Source: a bacterium HR15 (GTDB lineage Bacteria; Armatimonadota; Fimbriimonadia; Fimbriimonadales; GBS-DC). From it: DNA of 64,000 nt. This document shows positions 41,307 to 51,043 of this stretch, in pieces. Where the stretch lies: the NCBI GenBank assembly GCA_002898555.1, contig BEHR01000002.1, forward strand, positions 93,816 through 157,815, written 5' to 3'. The translations under genes and the position numbers were made by a program. Under the pieces are notes generated by a model. That model was not told the DNA's origin. It ran no database searches and saw nothing but the letters and a program-made list of their open reading frames with translations. Numbering within the stretch: position 1 is the stretch's first letter; each line of letters begins with the position of its first letter.

Positions 41307-43769
41307 ATGGCAAGGAAGAAAACGGAAGCGACTAATCAGGCGCAAAGTCGGACCACCACGCGCACTCGTGCGAGCCGCGCACAGGGGAAAGTCGTCATGC
41401 CGACGGAGCTGCCTGTATTGCCTGTTCGGGATAATGTCTATTTTCCGCAGAATATTGCGCCGGTGCTGGTCGGGCGCGAGAAGTCGCTGCGCGCTGTCGA
41501 TGCTGCGCTGCATGGCAACAAGCGGATGTTCTTGGTGGCACAGCGCGAGGTAACCATCGACGACCCAACCCAAGACGACCTGTTTACGGTCGGTATTGTG
41601 GCGGAGGTGCTGCAAGCGATTCAGGCGCCCGACGGCACGATGCGCGTCGTGTTCCGCGGGCTGGAACGCGCCCGCATGCTGGAACTGCTTCAAACGGAGC
41701 CGTACCTGATGGCACGCATCGAAAGAGTGCCTGTCTCGGAGCCGCGTAAAAGCCGTGAGTTGGAAGCCCTCCTGCGCATGGCGATCGATCTGTTTGAAGA
41801 TCTTGCAGCGCACGAGCGTACCATCCCACCTGAGGTGGTTGCAGGCATCAACTACATTTCCCAAGAAGGACGCGCCGCGGATACTATCGCTCACTTCGCC
41901 CCCCTCAAGTTCATTGATAAACAGCAACTGCTGGAAACTTTCGATGTGAAGGAGCGGTTGCAGCTGCTGGTGCGCCTACTGCGGCGCGAATTGGAAGTTG
42001 CCGAGCTGCAACAGCATATTCGCGAGCGCGTTGAGCAGGAGATGGGCGACACGCAGCGCGAATACTACCTGCGTGAACAGCTAAAAATTATCCAGCAGGA
42101 ACTGGGTGAGCGCGACGAGCGCTTCTCGGAAGTGGAAGAGTATCGCAAGCGCATCGCCGAATCGGGGATGCCTGAAGAGGTTGCTGAACGCGCCCTCAAA
42201 GAGGTGGACCGGTTGGAGAAGATGCCCTTCGCCTCGCCCGAAGCATCGGTCATCCGCACCTATCTCGATGTACTCCTCTCGCTGCCTTGGGCGCAACGCA
42301 CGGAAGACCGTGTGGACATCAGCGAGGCAGCACGCATTCTCGACGAGGACCACTACGGGTTGAAAAAGGTCAAGGAGCGTGTGCTGGAGTTCCTCGCGGT
42401 GCGCCAACTGACAGGCTCGCTGAAGGGACCGATTCTCTGCTTTGTGGGACCGCCCGGAGTGGGCAAGACCTCCATTGGGCGCTCCATCGCCCGGGCACTG
42501 GGGCGCAAGTTCATTCGTGTCTCGTTAGGTGGCGTGCGCGATGAAGCCGAAATCCGCGGACACCGACGCACCTACATCGGCGCCCTGCCTGGACGCATCA
42601 TTCAGGGGCTGCGCCAAGCGGGCACGCGCAACCCTGTCTTTATGCTGGATGAAATCGACAAACTCGGCTACGACTTCCGCGGCGACCCCACCTCCGCCCT
42701 GCTGGAAGCGCTTGACCCTGAACAGAATGAGCGATTCTCCGATCACTACCTGGAGGTGCCCTTCGACCTCTCGGAGGTGATGTTCATCACCACCGCCAAC
42801 ACGCTGGAGACCATTCCTCCACCCCTGCGCGACCGCATGGAGATTATTCCCTTCTCTGGCTACACGGAGGACGAGAAGCTCCACATCGCGAAGGGCTACT
42901 TGGTACCTCGCACGATGGAGCGGCACGGATTATCGCCCGAACGGATCGAGTTCACAGATGACGCGCTGCTGCGCATCATTCGCGAATACACGCGTGAGGC
43001 GGGCGTGCGCAACTTGGAGCGCGAAATCGCCACCGTTTGCCGCAAGGTCGCCAAGCAAGTGGCCGCCGGCGAGGTCAATCAGAAGGTGGTTATCGAGGCG
43101 GAACATATCCCCGATTATCTGGGGAAGCCGCGCTACCGCTTCGGGACAAAGGAAGAGAAGGACGAAGTGGGTGTCGCGATGGGGTTGGCATATACCGAGT
43201 TCGGCGGGGATGTGATGGCGGTGGAGGTCGCGGTCGTGCCCGGCGAGGGACGCCTACTGCTCACGGGGCATCTCGGCGAGGTGATGAAAGAATCGGCGCA
43301 AGCGGCGATGACCTATATCCGCTCACGCGCCCAGCAGCTGGGCATCGAGCCGGAGTTCTACCGCAAATATGACATTCACATCCATGTGCCCGAAGGCGCA
43401 ATCCCCAAAGATGGCCCCTCCGCGGGTATCACGATGGCAACCGCGCTCGCGTCCGCACTGACCGGTCGCCCTGTGCGGCGCGATGTGGCGATGACGGGCG
43501 AGATCACGCTGCGCGGGCGTGTGTTGCCTGTCGGCGGTATCAAAGAAAAGGTCATCGCGGCACACCGGGCAGGCATCTACGAGGTCATCGTACCCGACGA
43601 GAACGAACCCGACCTGGACGACATCCCTGAGCATGTGCGCGAACAGATGACATTCCATCGCGTGCGCCACATGGACCAGGTGCTACCCGTCGCGCTGGTT
43701 CACTCGGAGGAACTGGAACATCGCCTGAAAGAGGCAGAAACAGCTACCCCCATGCTGGAGCCAGTGTAG
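41307..43769 (+). CDS. lon: ATP-dependent protease Lon
   Basis: 820 residues, the usual LonA length. A basic N-terminal extension (about 1-30), substrate-binding LAN domain (about 33-235), AAA+ module with [11 protein letters not shown] (about 380-390) and Walker [13 protein letters not shown], then the peptidase with Ser705 in [10 protein letters not shown] and Lys748 in [10 protein letters not shown], 43 residues apart as in E. coli Lon. It degrades misfolded and regulatory proteins. GAGGTAGG precedes the ATG. The gene ends 2 bp from a convergent gene. Confidence 0.97.
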   Translation: MARKKTEATNQAQSRTTTRTRASRAQGKVVMPTELPVLPVRDNVYFPQNIAPVLVGREKSLRAVDAALHGNKRMFLVAQREVTIDDPTQDDLFTVGIVAEVLQAIQAPDGTMRVVFRGLERARMLELLQTEPYLMARIERVPVSEPRKSRELEALLRMAIDLFEDLAAHERTIPPEVVAGINYISQEGRAADTIAHFAPLKFIDKQQLLETFDVKERLQLLVRLLRRELEVAELQQHIRERVEQEMGDTQREYYLREQLKIIQQELGERDERFSEVEEYRKRIAESGMPEEVAERALKEVDRLEKMPFASPEASVIRTYLDVLLSLPWAQRTEDRVDISEAARILDEDHYGLKKVKERVLEFLAVRQLTGSLKGPILCFVGPPGVGKTSIGRSIARALGRKFIRVSLGGVRDEAEIRGHRRTYIGALPGRIIQGLRQAGTRNPVFMLDEIDKLGYDFRGDPTSALLEALDPEQNERFSDHYLEVPFDLSEVMFITTANTLETIPPPLRDRMEIIPFSGYTEDEKLHIAKGYLVPRTMERHGLSPERIEFTDDALLRIIREYTREAGVRNLEREIATVCRKVAKQVAAGEVNQKVVIEAEHIPDYLGKPRYRFGTKEEKDEVGVAMGLAYTEFGGDVMAVEVAVVPGEGRLLLTGHLGEVMKESAQAAMTYIRSRAQQLGIEPEFYRKYDIHIHVPEGAIPKDGPSAGITMATALASALTGRPVRRDVAMTGEITLRGRVLPVGGIKEKVIAAHRAGIYEVIVPDENEPDLDDIPEHVREQMTFHRVRHMDQVLPVALVHSEELEHRLKEAETATPMLEPV

Positions 43770-43770
43770 C

Positions 43771-45747
43771 CTACTGATCCCAGCCCAAGTGCCCATTGAT
43801 GGAGATGGTGTAGACTGCCTGACCCGTGACGAGCCGATAGATGGCGAGTGGGGTATCTACCGCAAACTCGGCGAGGATCACCCCAATCGCGACGGCACGT
43901 AGTTTCTCATAGCCCGGCAAGCCCCAATAACGGTTCACGAACAGCTTGATAATCAACACCACCATCAGCCCGAACCAGATGTAGTCGATGCCGAAGTTCA
44001 TCGAGAGCGCGTAGCCCGCAGGATGAATGGGAAAGCCCGGCACCCGATAGCGGATGAAGTCCAGCAGCAAGACAAAGCAGAACGCGCCTGTGAAGAACGC
44101 CATCGCCGTTACATTCGGCGGGTATCGGTTATCGGCTAACTGCGTAATCACCCCCGCCATTCCCCCCGCCCAGTCTGGCGCGCCATCCCGATAGAAACGA
44201 TTCACGCTGAACAGCTCGCCCCAAAAAATGCCCGCAATCACCGCCAGCGCAATCACAAAGAATAGCCCGCGCTGATTGAGACGGGCAATCTCGCCCATCT
44301 TCATCGCCTCCAGCTGATAAGGCATCGGATGCGTGCGATGCAAACGATTCATAAAGTGGAAAGTGGTCATCAATCGCGCGATGGTCGACTCCGAAAGGTT
44401 CTGCGTGCCTGTGAAGGCAATCATCAGCTGGTGCGGTCCCATAAACGCCATCTCGTGGATAGGCGCGCCCAGTTGCGCCCGCAATCGCGCCACAATCACG
44501 CTGAACGCCATATAAAGCGCAACATAAATCGTTACCAGCCACCAAGGCAACCCAACCGCCACACCCAGCCCAATCAGCAGCCCCAAGCTCAGAATCAGCC
44601 CAATAAATGCCCAGCGCGCGGAGAGAGCATAACCCGCATCCGGATTGAACCCGGTACGAATCTCGTGCCAAATCTCCTTGAGGTAGCCCCGTGACGCCCA
44701 GACCACGCTCACAAACAGCCCCAGAAACGCCCCCCATGACTGCTCGCTGAAATAGGGCGGCTGCGGCACCAGATAGCCCCCGCCAAACACCCCTTGCTCA
44801 TAGCCCATCGCCGCGGTGATGACCTGCATCCCTTTGCGCACAAAGTAGAACAGAATGCACGAAAAGAGCAAATCATTGGGCACGAACACCCCTATCGCTG
44901 TCATATAAGGAAACAATCCTACCGGAATCCAGCCCACCTGATTCCACGGCGGACTCTGAAAATATTCGTTCAACCGCGCCAGGAACCGCACCTTAATCGG
45001 CGGGATCCACGGATAGAAAAAGTTGAGCGCGTTCAGTGTGTCGATGGCAGCCATCACGATAAAGCCGCCCCAGAGATACTTGCTGCGCCACAGGGGCGCT
45101 TGTGGCTGGCACAGCAGCATCGGCACCTGCAAGATGGGGAACGCCAATCGCTCCTGCTGTGTCCACAGGCGACGCATAAGGGTGTTAATGCACAGCATTG
45201 CCATCGCGGCGGAGCCGAACAGCCCCATCCAGCCCAGAAAGAGCGGCAGCCACAAAGGAAGTTTGCCCAGCACATAGGGCATGCCGTGCCCACCCTGAAT
45301 ATAGTCCTGCAACTGTTCACCCCTCTTGAAAAAGAGCCAGCTCGCCACATGAGGTAGCACGCGGGTCTTATAGGCGTCGTTCTGGTCGGCATACGCGCCG
45401 AAGGCGTGCCACAGAGGCGAGACGACCGCCATCCATTCGGACGACATCGCCGTGCCCACGAACAGCACCGTGAACAGCACCACGAGGTCCGGTGTGCGCA
45501 AGAACCATCGTCCTGTCAGCCCACGCCCAATCGCGTTCAGCAAGGCGACCACCATCAGCGCGGACACGGGCGGGATAATCAGCGAGAAGATAACGCTGAC
45601 CACGCTCTCCACTGCCCAGTAGGTGGTGAACGGCAACAAAGCGAACCCGATCAGCAGCGCACGCAGCCGTATCGGGTTCGCCTGTTCCGCAGTTGCTGCC
45701 TCGCCTGCCGCAGGCGCAATCGTCTCCTGTTGGGGCTTGGTCTGCAT
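43771..45747 (-). CDS. DUF6785-type polytopic membrane protein
   Basis: About 658 residues with roughly a dozen hydrophobic segments spread over the whole chain. The beginning (RALLIGFALLPFTTYWAVE) and the central WTQQERLAFPILQVPMLL, plus GGHGMPYVLGKLP, fit the large uncharacterised family DUF6785/DUF6784 that is common in Armatimonadota and Planctomycetes and distantly resembles oligopeptide transporters. The start is uncertain: the frame is open to 45867 and no ribosome-binding site is convincing; 45747 is chosen because it precedes the first transmembrane segment by about 25 residues. Confidence 0.75.
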   Translation of the reverse strand: MQTKPQQETIAPAAGEAATAEQANPIRLRALLIGFALLPFTTYWAVESVVSVIFSLIIPPVSALMVVALLNAIGRGLTGRWFLRTPDLVVLFTVLFVGTAMSSEWMAVVSPLWHAFGAYADQNDAYKTRVLPHVASWLFFKRGEQLQDYIQGGHGMPYVLGKLPLWLPLFLGWMGLFGSAAMAMLCINTLMRRLWTQQERLAFPILQVPMLLCQPQAPLWRSKYLWGGFIVMAAIDTLNALNFFYPWIPPIKVRFLARLNEYFQSPPWNQVGWIPVGLFPYMTAIGVFVPNDLLFSCILFYFVRKGMQVITAAMGYEQGVFGGGYLVPQPPYFSEQSWGAFLGLFVSVVWASRGYLKEIWHEIRTGFNPDAGYALSARWAFIGLILSLGLLIGLGVAVGLPWWLVTIYVALYMAFSVIVARLRAQLGAPIHEMAFMGPHQLMIAFTGTQNLSESTIARLMTTFHFMNRLHRTHPMPYQLEAMKMGEIARLNQRGLFFVIALAVIAGIFWGELFSVNRFYRDGAPDWAGGMAGVITQLADNRYPPNVTAMAFFTGAFCFVLLLDFIRYRVPGFPIHPAGYALSMNFGIDYIWFGLMVVLIIKLFVNRYWGLPGYEKLRAVAIGVILAEFAVDTPLAIYRLVTGQAVYTISINGHLGWDQ

Positions 45748-46074
45748 TCGCACCGATTCGGATTCGATGCCAGCGAACAGGTTTCCTGCAACTTGGCGGG
45801 CGAGTTTCCCGGCGTGCCGAATTCCCTCACCTCTAACCCCTCTCTTAGAGGGCGAGCCTCCCGGCATGGAGGGGCAGGTCTCTGTGTCTGCCCCAAAATA
45901 ACCCTAAACGGCTCGGCAGAAAACCCCATCTTCCAGGGAAGGCATGTCCCGTATGAGCGCGACCGTTACACCCACTCATTGCCCGCTCTCGTGGAACCGT
46001 CCAATCTCCAATCTTTTGCGATAGGAAAACCGAACTGCCTTCCGAATCAAGGAGCCTATGGAGGAGGTGCTGAG
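45748..46074 (+). other. Intergenic region before MFS gene
   Basis: 327 bp between divergent genes. It contains a partial GGCTCGGC-family repeat (45847-45868), a GTCTGCC palindrome (45871-45894; GGGGCAG/CTGCCCC, 10-nt loop) and a short CGGCTCGGCAG fragment (about 45911). The plus-strand frame is open throughout but shows no protein-like pattern. No convincing promoter was found. Confidence 0.5.
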
Positions 46075-47421
46075 ATGACAGGAACGGATTCGGGGCAGCA
46101 TAGCTACAATCGCCAGCGGCTTTTTGTTGCCAGTTGTATCGCGCTGGTCACCACGGCGATGGCGTTCTCTATCCGCACGGACATCCTGAAGGAGTTTGGC
46201 GTCGAGTTCAACATCAGCCATGAGCAGCAGGGTCTGGTGAACCTGATGGGCATTTGGGGCTTCCCGATTGCCATCCTGCTCGTGGGTCCTCTCTGTGGCG
46301 TGCTGGGCATGGGCCTCCTACTGCGCCTGGCGAGTATCGGACATATTCTCGGCACGATTCTAACCATTCTCTCGCCACAGTTCGGTTTCCCGATGCTGTT
46401 GGCATCTACTTTGCTGATTGGGCTGTCCAACGGCACGGTGGAAGCGGTGATTAATCCACTCATCGCCACGATGTACCCGGAGGAGAAAACGCACAAGCTG
46501 AATGTGCTGCATGCCTGGTGGCCGGGTGGGCTGGTGATTGGTGGCTTGCTGGCGTATGTGCTGGGCGAGCTGGGCTTCGGCTGGAAGGTAAAAATGGCGA
46601 CCATCCTAATCGCAGCGATTATCTATGGCGTGATGATTATCGGGACAAAGTTCCCCCCAACGGAGCGAGTGGAGGCGGGTGTGCCAACGCGCGAAATGTT
46701 CAAAGAGATTCTACGCCCATTCTACCTGCTACTGATGCTCTGTATGTGTATGACCGCCATTACCGAGCTGGGACCTGACCAGTGGGTGGGTTCGGTGCTG
46801 ACCGATACGGTGGGTATTCGCGGCGTGCTTTTCCTGGTCTACACGGCGGGGTTAATGTTTATTCTGCGCCAGTTCTTTGCCGGGGTGCTGGTGCGTGCCT
46901 TCACGCCGCCAGGGCTAATGTCCATCTCCTCGATTTTTGCGCTCGTCGGACTGTTCTGGCTGAGCTACGCCTTCTCGCCTGGAGTGGCGTTTGTGGCAGC
47001 GACCCTGTTCGGCATCGGTAAAACCTTTTTCTGGCCGACCATGCTGGGCATCACCTCAGAGCGGTTCCCACGCGGAGGCGAGTTCCTGCTTGCTGTAACG
47101 GGTGCGACAGGTATGATTGCTGCTGGAATCGCCGGACCAGTGATGGGCGCTATCTACGACCACTACACCATCCAGCACCTGCCACCGGAGGTGGCGAAAC
47201 TGGTGGTGATCGATGGCAAATACAGTCCTGAAGCCGCGGCACAGTTGACCGATCCGGCACAGGTTGCCGCGCTCAAAGAGGCACTGCGCCAGGGCGCCGC
47301 GATGACCTTCCGCTATGTCGCCATTCTGCCCGCCATGCTTTTCTTTCTGTTTGGTGCAATCTATTTGGTATTCAGGGCACGCGGTGGCTACCGCCCGGTG
47401 CGACTGGATGAGGTGAAATAA
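46075..47421 (+). CDS. MFS transporter
   Basis: 448 residues, 12 predicted transmembrane helices in two halves with a central cytoplasmic loop (about 200-215; TKFPPTERVEAGVPT). The beginning (QRLFVASCIALVTTAMAFSIRTDIL) and the loop SNGTVEAVINPLIATMYPEEKTHKL resemble sugar-type MFS permeases of the fucose/glucose-galactose kind, common in Planctomycetes and Armatimonadota. The C-terminal part has an extra soluble insertion (about 375-410). The start is ATG 46075 behind GGAGGAGG. It is followed after 19 bp by the prenyl synthase. The substrate cannot be assigned. Confidence 0.85.
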   Translation: MTGTDSGQHSYNRQRLFVASCIALVTTAMAFSIRTDILKEFGVEFNISHEQQGLVNLMGIWGFPIAILLVGPLCGVLGMGLLLRLASIGHILGTILTILSPQFGFPMLLASTLLIGLSNGTVEAVINPLIATMYPEEKTHKLNVLHAWWPGGLVIGGLLAYVLGELGFGWKVKMATILIAAIIYGVMIIGTKFPPTERVEAGVPTREMFKEILRPFYLLLMLCMCMTAITELGPDQWVGSVLTDTVGIRGVLFLVYTAGLMFILRQFFAGVLVRAFTPPGLMSISSIFALVGLFWLSYAFSPGVAFVAATLFGIGKTFFWPTMLGITSERFPRGGEFLLAVTGATGMIAAGIAGPVMGAIYDHYTIQHLPPEVAKLVVIDGKYSPEAAAQLTDPAQVAALKEALRQGAAMTFRYVAILPAMLFFLFGAIYLVFRARGGYRPVRLDEVK

Positions 47422-47440
47422 TGGCGAGTGACGATTTGCC

Positions 47441-48337
47441 ATGACCATCAACGCGGAGTTGGATGCTTACCTGCAGCCACGCCTACAAGCGATCGAACAG
47501 GCGCTGGAACGATGGTTGCCTGCACCGGGCGAGCGTCCGCGCCTGTTGCCCGAAGCGATGCGCTACGCGGTGCTGAATGGTGGCAAGCGGTTGCGTCCCA
47601 TTCTCTGCATTGCGGCGGCGGAAGCAGTGGGTGGCACGATGGAGCAGGTGCTGCCCACTGCCTGCGCGTTGGAGCTGATCCACACCTTCAGCCTCGTGCA
47701 TGACGACCTGCCCGCATTAGACAACGACACCCTGCGGCGTGGCAAGCCGACCTGCCATGTGCAGTTTGGCGAGGCAATCGCCATACTGGCAGGTGACGCG
47801 CTCTTTGCGCACGCCTTTCGCCTGATTGCACAGCAGGTAGAACACAGCCCGCCCGAACGGGTCGTGCATGTGCTGAAATTGGTTGCCGATGCGGTCGGCG
47901 TGGACGGCATGGTCGGCGGACAGGTGGAGGACATACTCTCCGAGCGTGAACCCATCTCTCCTGAAACACTGGCTTATATCCACTCGCACAAGACGGGTGC
48001 CCTCCTTCGCGCCTCCGTACTTTCAGGGGCGATTCTGTGCGGCGCCACCCCAGCAGCAGAGCAGGCACTGGACATCTACGGAACGGCATTAGGGCTGGCA
48101 TTTCAGATTGTGGATGATATTTTGAACGAGACGGGCGACCCGGCTCGGCTGGGCAAAGCGACGGGCACCGATCGGGCACGGCAGAAGGCAACCTACCCGC
48201 GCCTGTATGGACTGGAGGCTTCCCGCCTTCGCGCCCAGCAAGAACTTCAGAACGCCCTCGATGCCCTGAAGTCCTTCGGCGCGGAAGCGAACCCACTCCG
48301 CTGGCTGGCACACTATGTTGTCGAGCGGGAACGATAG
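47441..48337 (+). CDS. ispA: Farnesyl/geranylgeranyl diphosphate synthase
   Basis: 298 residues, the usual length of the IspA/CrtE group. GGKRLRPILC, first Asp-rich motif VHDDLPALDND with four residues between Asp pairs (the bacterial FPP/GGPP type), LRRGKPTCH, GQVEDILSE, and the second motif VDDILNETGD. In this second motif the last Asp of DDxxD is Asn, an uncommon change that may still bind magnesium through the first two Asp. It supplies C15/C20 precursors that the long-chain synthase at 39080 could extend. Confidence 0.9.
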   Translation: MTINAELDAYLQPRLQAIEQALERWLPAPGERPRLLPEAMRYAVLNGGKRLRPILCIAAAEAVGGTMEQVLPTACALELIHTFSLVHDDLPALDNDTLRRGKPTCHVQFGEAIAILAGDALFAHAFRLIAQQVEHSPPERVVHVLKLVADAVGVDGMVGGQVEDILSEREPISPETLAYIHSHKTGALLRASVLSGAILCGATPAAEQALDIYGTALGLAFQIVDDILNETGDPARLGKATGTDRARQKATYPRLYGLEASRLRAQQELQNALDALKSFGAEANPLRWLAHYVVERER

Positions 48338-48374
48338 TGTCGACGGCAGGAAATTGTGCGCCCTGGCGTGAATC

Positions 48375-49133
48375 ATGCCCTGTATGAAACAGGACATCTG
48401 CTGGTGGTGCTATCAAGGGCGCGTGGAACCGAAACGGCTGATCGCGGAAGCAGCGCGAATCGGCTATGCTGGTTTCGAACTGGTACCTGAACCGCTGTGG
48501 GACGAGATACGAGCAGCAGGGCTGCGGATCGTCACGCATGGCGGACATGGCACCATCGAAAACGGGCTGAACGACCCGCGCAACCACAGCCGCATCGAGG
48601 ACGAAATCCGCGCCAATATCGATAAAGCCGTCAAATATGAGATTCCTATTCTCATCTGCTTTTCGGGCAATCGGCGCGGGCGACCCGACGAGGAGGGCAT
48701 CGAACACACGGTCGCAGGCCTCAAGCGCGTCGCCCCCTATGCCGAGCAGAAGGGGATTACCTTAGCCCTTGAAATCCTAAACAGCAAGGTGGACCACCGC
48801 GATTATCAGTTCGACAAAATGAGCTGGGGTTTGCGGGTGGTGGAAATGGTAAACTCGCCTCGCGTGAAAATCCTCTATGACATCTACCACGCGCAGATTA
48901 TGGAAGGCGACCTTATCCGCACCATTCGCACCCATCACGATAAAATCGCGCACTATCACACGGCAGGCAATCCGGGCAGGAACGAGATCGACGAGACACA
49001 GGAGATTAACTATCGCGCTGTGATGAAGGCGATTAAGGAGACAGGCTATACGGGCTTCATCGGTCAGGAGTTTATTCCGAAAGGCGACCCGCTTAGTGCC
49101 CTGCGTCGCGCCTTTGAGATTTGCAATGTCTAA
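48375..49133 (+). CDS. hyi: Hydroxypyruvate isomerase-like TIM-barrel protein
   Basis: 252 residues of the xylose-isomerase-like TIM barrel family. KQDICWWCYQGRVEP at the start, the catalytic Glu in LALEILNSKVDHRDYQ, and Glu in GFIGQEFIPKGDPL match hydroxypyruvate isomerase family members, which interconvert hydroxypyruvate and tartronate semialdehyde or act on related keto-sugars. The actual substrate is not certain, so the symbol is by family. The start could be either Met1 or Met4; neither has a good ribosome-binding site. It overlaps the next gene by 8 bp. Confidence 0.83.
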   Translation: MPCMKQDICWWCYQGRVEPKRLIAEAARIGYAGFELVPEPLWDEIRAAGLRIVTHGGHGTIENGLNDPRNHSRIEDEIRANIDKAVKYEIPILICFSGNRRGRPDEEGIEHTVAGLKRVAPYAEQKGITLALEILNSKVDHRDYQFDKMSWGLRVVEMVNSPRVKILYDIYHAQIMEGDLIRTIRTHHDKIAHYHTAGNPGRNEIDETQEINYRAVMKAIKETGYTGFIGQEFIPKGDPLSALRRAFEICNV

Positions 49134-50364
49134 AGCAGGTTCTGTTCGCTCGAAGCAGGGGACGCCCTCCCTCGTCTGGGTGCTTATGGGTATCGGGATA
49201 GGCGTCGTCGGCGGGTTATGGCTTTACCATGCAGGCGGCGAGCAGCATTCGGCATTTTCCGTTATCAGTCTGGGCGCGGACATGTTCGTTCGTCTGCTGC
49301 GGATGGTGATTGTGCCCCTGATTGCCGCCTCGCTCATTACGGCAGTAGCAGGACTGGACACACGCCACTTAGGGCGGCTGGGGGGTTGGACTTTTCTCTA
49401 CTATCTATCCACCACCCTTTTCGCCGCTGCTCTGGGGTTGGTCATCGTGAACCTCGTTGATCCGGGCATCGGCGCGGTGCTAAAGCCGTCCACGCTGCCA
49501 GAGCAGCTGAAAGCAAGCCAACCACCTACCTTTGCTGACCTGCTGCGCAATCTCATCCCGACCAATCCCATCGATGCGCTGGTGCGTGCCGATATGCTGC
49601 AAATTATTAGCTTCAGCTTAATCGCGGGCATTGCGTTGAACTTTTTGGGTGAGCGTGGGCTGACCGTCCGCCGCTTCTTTGAAGAGGTGCTGGAGTTGTC
49701 GATGATCATTGTGCGCTGGGTGCTGATGCTGTTGCCGTTGGGTGTCGCGCTGCTGCTGATGCGCACGCTGGGTCAAGCAGGGTTGGAGGTGGTGAAGCCG
49801 CTGGCGAAATACATGGGCGCGGTGCTGAGTGGGTTGACAATTCACGGATTAATCGTGCTGCCAACCTTGCTCTGGCTGCTGGGCGGGTGTACCCCCTGGC
49901 GCTTCTTTGGGGGCATGGCACAGGCGTTCCTGACAGCGCTCAGCACCAGCTCCAGCGCGGCGACCTTGCCCGTCACGCTGCGTTCACTGGAGAACGAATT
50001 ACAGGTGCCGCCACACATCAGCCGTTTTATGGTTCCCATCGGCGCAACAGTCAATATGGACGGCACCGCGCTCTATGAGGCGGTCGCTGCGCTCTTTATC
50101 GCGCAGGTATACGGCATCGATTTGACGCTGATGCAGCAGATGGTGGTGTTGTTCACCGCGACGCTGGCAGCGATTGGCGCGGCGGGCATCCCCAGCGCGG
50201 GGCTGTTCACGATGGTCATTGTGCTGCAATCGGTTGGCTTGCCCATCGAGGGCATCGGGCTGATCCTCACAGTCGATCGTTTGTTGGATATGTTCCGCAC
50301 GATGGTCAATGTGGAGGGTGATGCCGTGGGCGCGGTGATTATGAAGCAAATGATGAGAGGGTGA
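49126..50364 (+). CDS. Dicarboxylate/amino acid:cation symporter
   Basis: 412 residues of the DAACS (GltP/DctA) family. Eight transmembrane helices and two re-entrant loops are implied. The serine-rich hairpin TSSSAATLPVT, the NMDGTALYE motif with the substrate-binding Asn-Met-Asp, the second hairpin GAAGIPSAGLF, and DRLLDMFRTMVNVEGDAVGA are all in place. It transports glutamate, aspartate or C4-dicarboxylates with Na+ or H+. The ATG overlaps the previous gene; a GTG at 49096 is an alternative. Confidence 0.92.
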   Translation: MSKAGSVRSKQGTPSLVWVLMGIGIGVVGGLWLYHAGGEQHSAFSVISLGADMFVRLLRMVIVPLIAASLITAVAGLDTRHLGRLGGWTFLYYLSTTLFAAALGLVIVNLVDPGIGAVLKPSTLPEQLKASQPPTFADLLRNLIPTNPIDALVRADMLQIISFSLIAGIALNFLGERGLTVRRFFEEVLELSMIIVRWVLMLLPLGVALLLMRTLGQAGLEVVKPLAKYMGAVLSGLTIHGLIVLPTLLWLLGGCTPWRFFGGMAQAFLTALSTSSSAATLPVTLRSLENELQVPPHISRFMVPIGATVNMDGTALYEAVAALFIAQVYGIDLTLMQQMVVLFTATLAAIGAAGIPSAGLFTMVIVLQSVGLPIEGIGLILTVDRLLDMFRTMVNVEGDAVGAVIMKQMMRG

Positions 50365-50381
50365 AATGGCACGGTTGGAGG

Positions 50382-50387
50382 TATAAT
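50382..50387 (+). promoter_or_regulatory. -10 box TATAAT of PIN toxin pair
   Basis: TTGGAGGTATAAT followed by a T-run. The predicted start at about 50394 leaves a leader of about 14 nt that begins with the GGAGGTG ribosome-binding site. Confidence 0.6.
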
Positions 50388-50407
50388 TTTTTTGGAGGTG
50401 AACGATT

Positions 50408-50623
50408 GTGTCGAGCACATACCTGCAGTGGCTCAGAGAAGAGATTGAACGCTTGCGAATGCAGCTGCCTAATGCGCCGAAGGGCAGCCGGGAAGCCGCC
50501 TTGGCGTGCTTTGATTTGTGGAGTGATGACCCCGAAGCGTCCGAAGAAGCTCGGCGATTGCTAGTAGCGGTCGAAGCCGATCGCGAGCAGAGCCTCTTAC
50601 CCATCGAGGATAAGCACCCATGA
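50408..50623 (+). CDS. Putative antitoxin
   Basis: 71 residues from a GTG behind GGAGGTG. A helical, charged protein (WLREEIERLRMQL, SREAALACFDLW) with an acidic tail, overlapping the PIN toxin gene by ATGA. I recognise neither an AbrB nor a ribbon-helix-helix fold, so it is called an antitoxin only by position, size and coupling. It could instead be a divergent DNA-binding helical antitoxin. Confidence 0.55.
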   Translation: MSSTYLQWLREEIERLRMQLPNAPKGSREAALACFDLWSDDPEASEEARRLLVAVEADREQSLLPIEDKHP

Positions 50624-51033
50624 CACGTTACCTACTGGACACCAATCATGTGAGTGCGTTCTGGACACAAGACGCGATACTACGTGAGCGGATCAATCGC
50701 GCATTAGATGCACAGTACTATTTATGTACACCATCCGTTGCCGAACTATGGCATATGGTGTTTAATAGTTCACGGGTGGCATACAATCAGGCTCGGTTGG
50801 AGGTGTTGCTCCAACAGTTTCCAATATTAGACTTCGATGCAAGCGCAGCGATAGCATACGGTCGCCTATGGACGGAATTAAAGCAACGCGGACGCCCAAT
50901 ACCCGTGATTGACGCACAGATTGCTGCGATAGCAATAGTGCACAACATGACAGTATTGACTTCAGATGTACGCCACTTCTCTCAAGTACCTGCCGTTGCA
51001 TTCGAAAACTGGTTAGAGCCAACCTCGCTCTGA
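50620..51033 (+). CDS. PIN-domain (VapC-like) toxin
   Basis: 137 residues covering a complete PIN domain: LLDTNHVSAF (Asp7), Glu in SVAELWHM (about 42), Asp in VIDAQIAAIA (about 96) and Asp in LTSDVRHF (about 115). All four acidic residues for metal-dependent RNA cleavage are present. Probably a type II toxin that cleaves tRNA or rRNA. The codon use is noticeably more AT-rich than its neighbours (TATTTATGTACA), consistent with horizontal transfer. Confidence 0.85.
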   Translation: MTRYLLDTNHVSAFWTQDAILRERINRALDAQYYLCTPSVAELWHMVFNSSRVAYNQARLEVLLQQFPILDFDASAAIAYGRLWTELKQRGRPIPVIDAQIAAIAIVHNMTVLTSDVRHFSQVPAVAFENWLEPTSL

Positions 51034-51043
51034 ATCTCTTTAC

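Noticed and set aside
45406..46074. Upstream open frame in line with the MFS gene (223 extra codons)
   Set aside because: It is antisense to the DUF6785 gene and composed of Arg/His-rich low-quality sequence. The MFS protein has its own GGAGGAGG and start at 46075.
48464..48707. Large minus-strand frames over the isomerase gene (47688-48707)
   Set aside because: Arg/Pro/Ser-rich shadow of two well-identified plus-strand genes.
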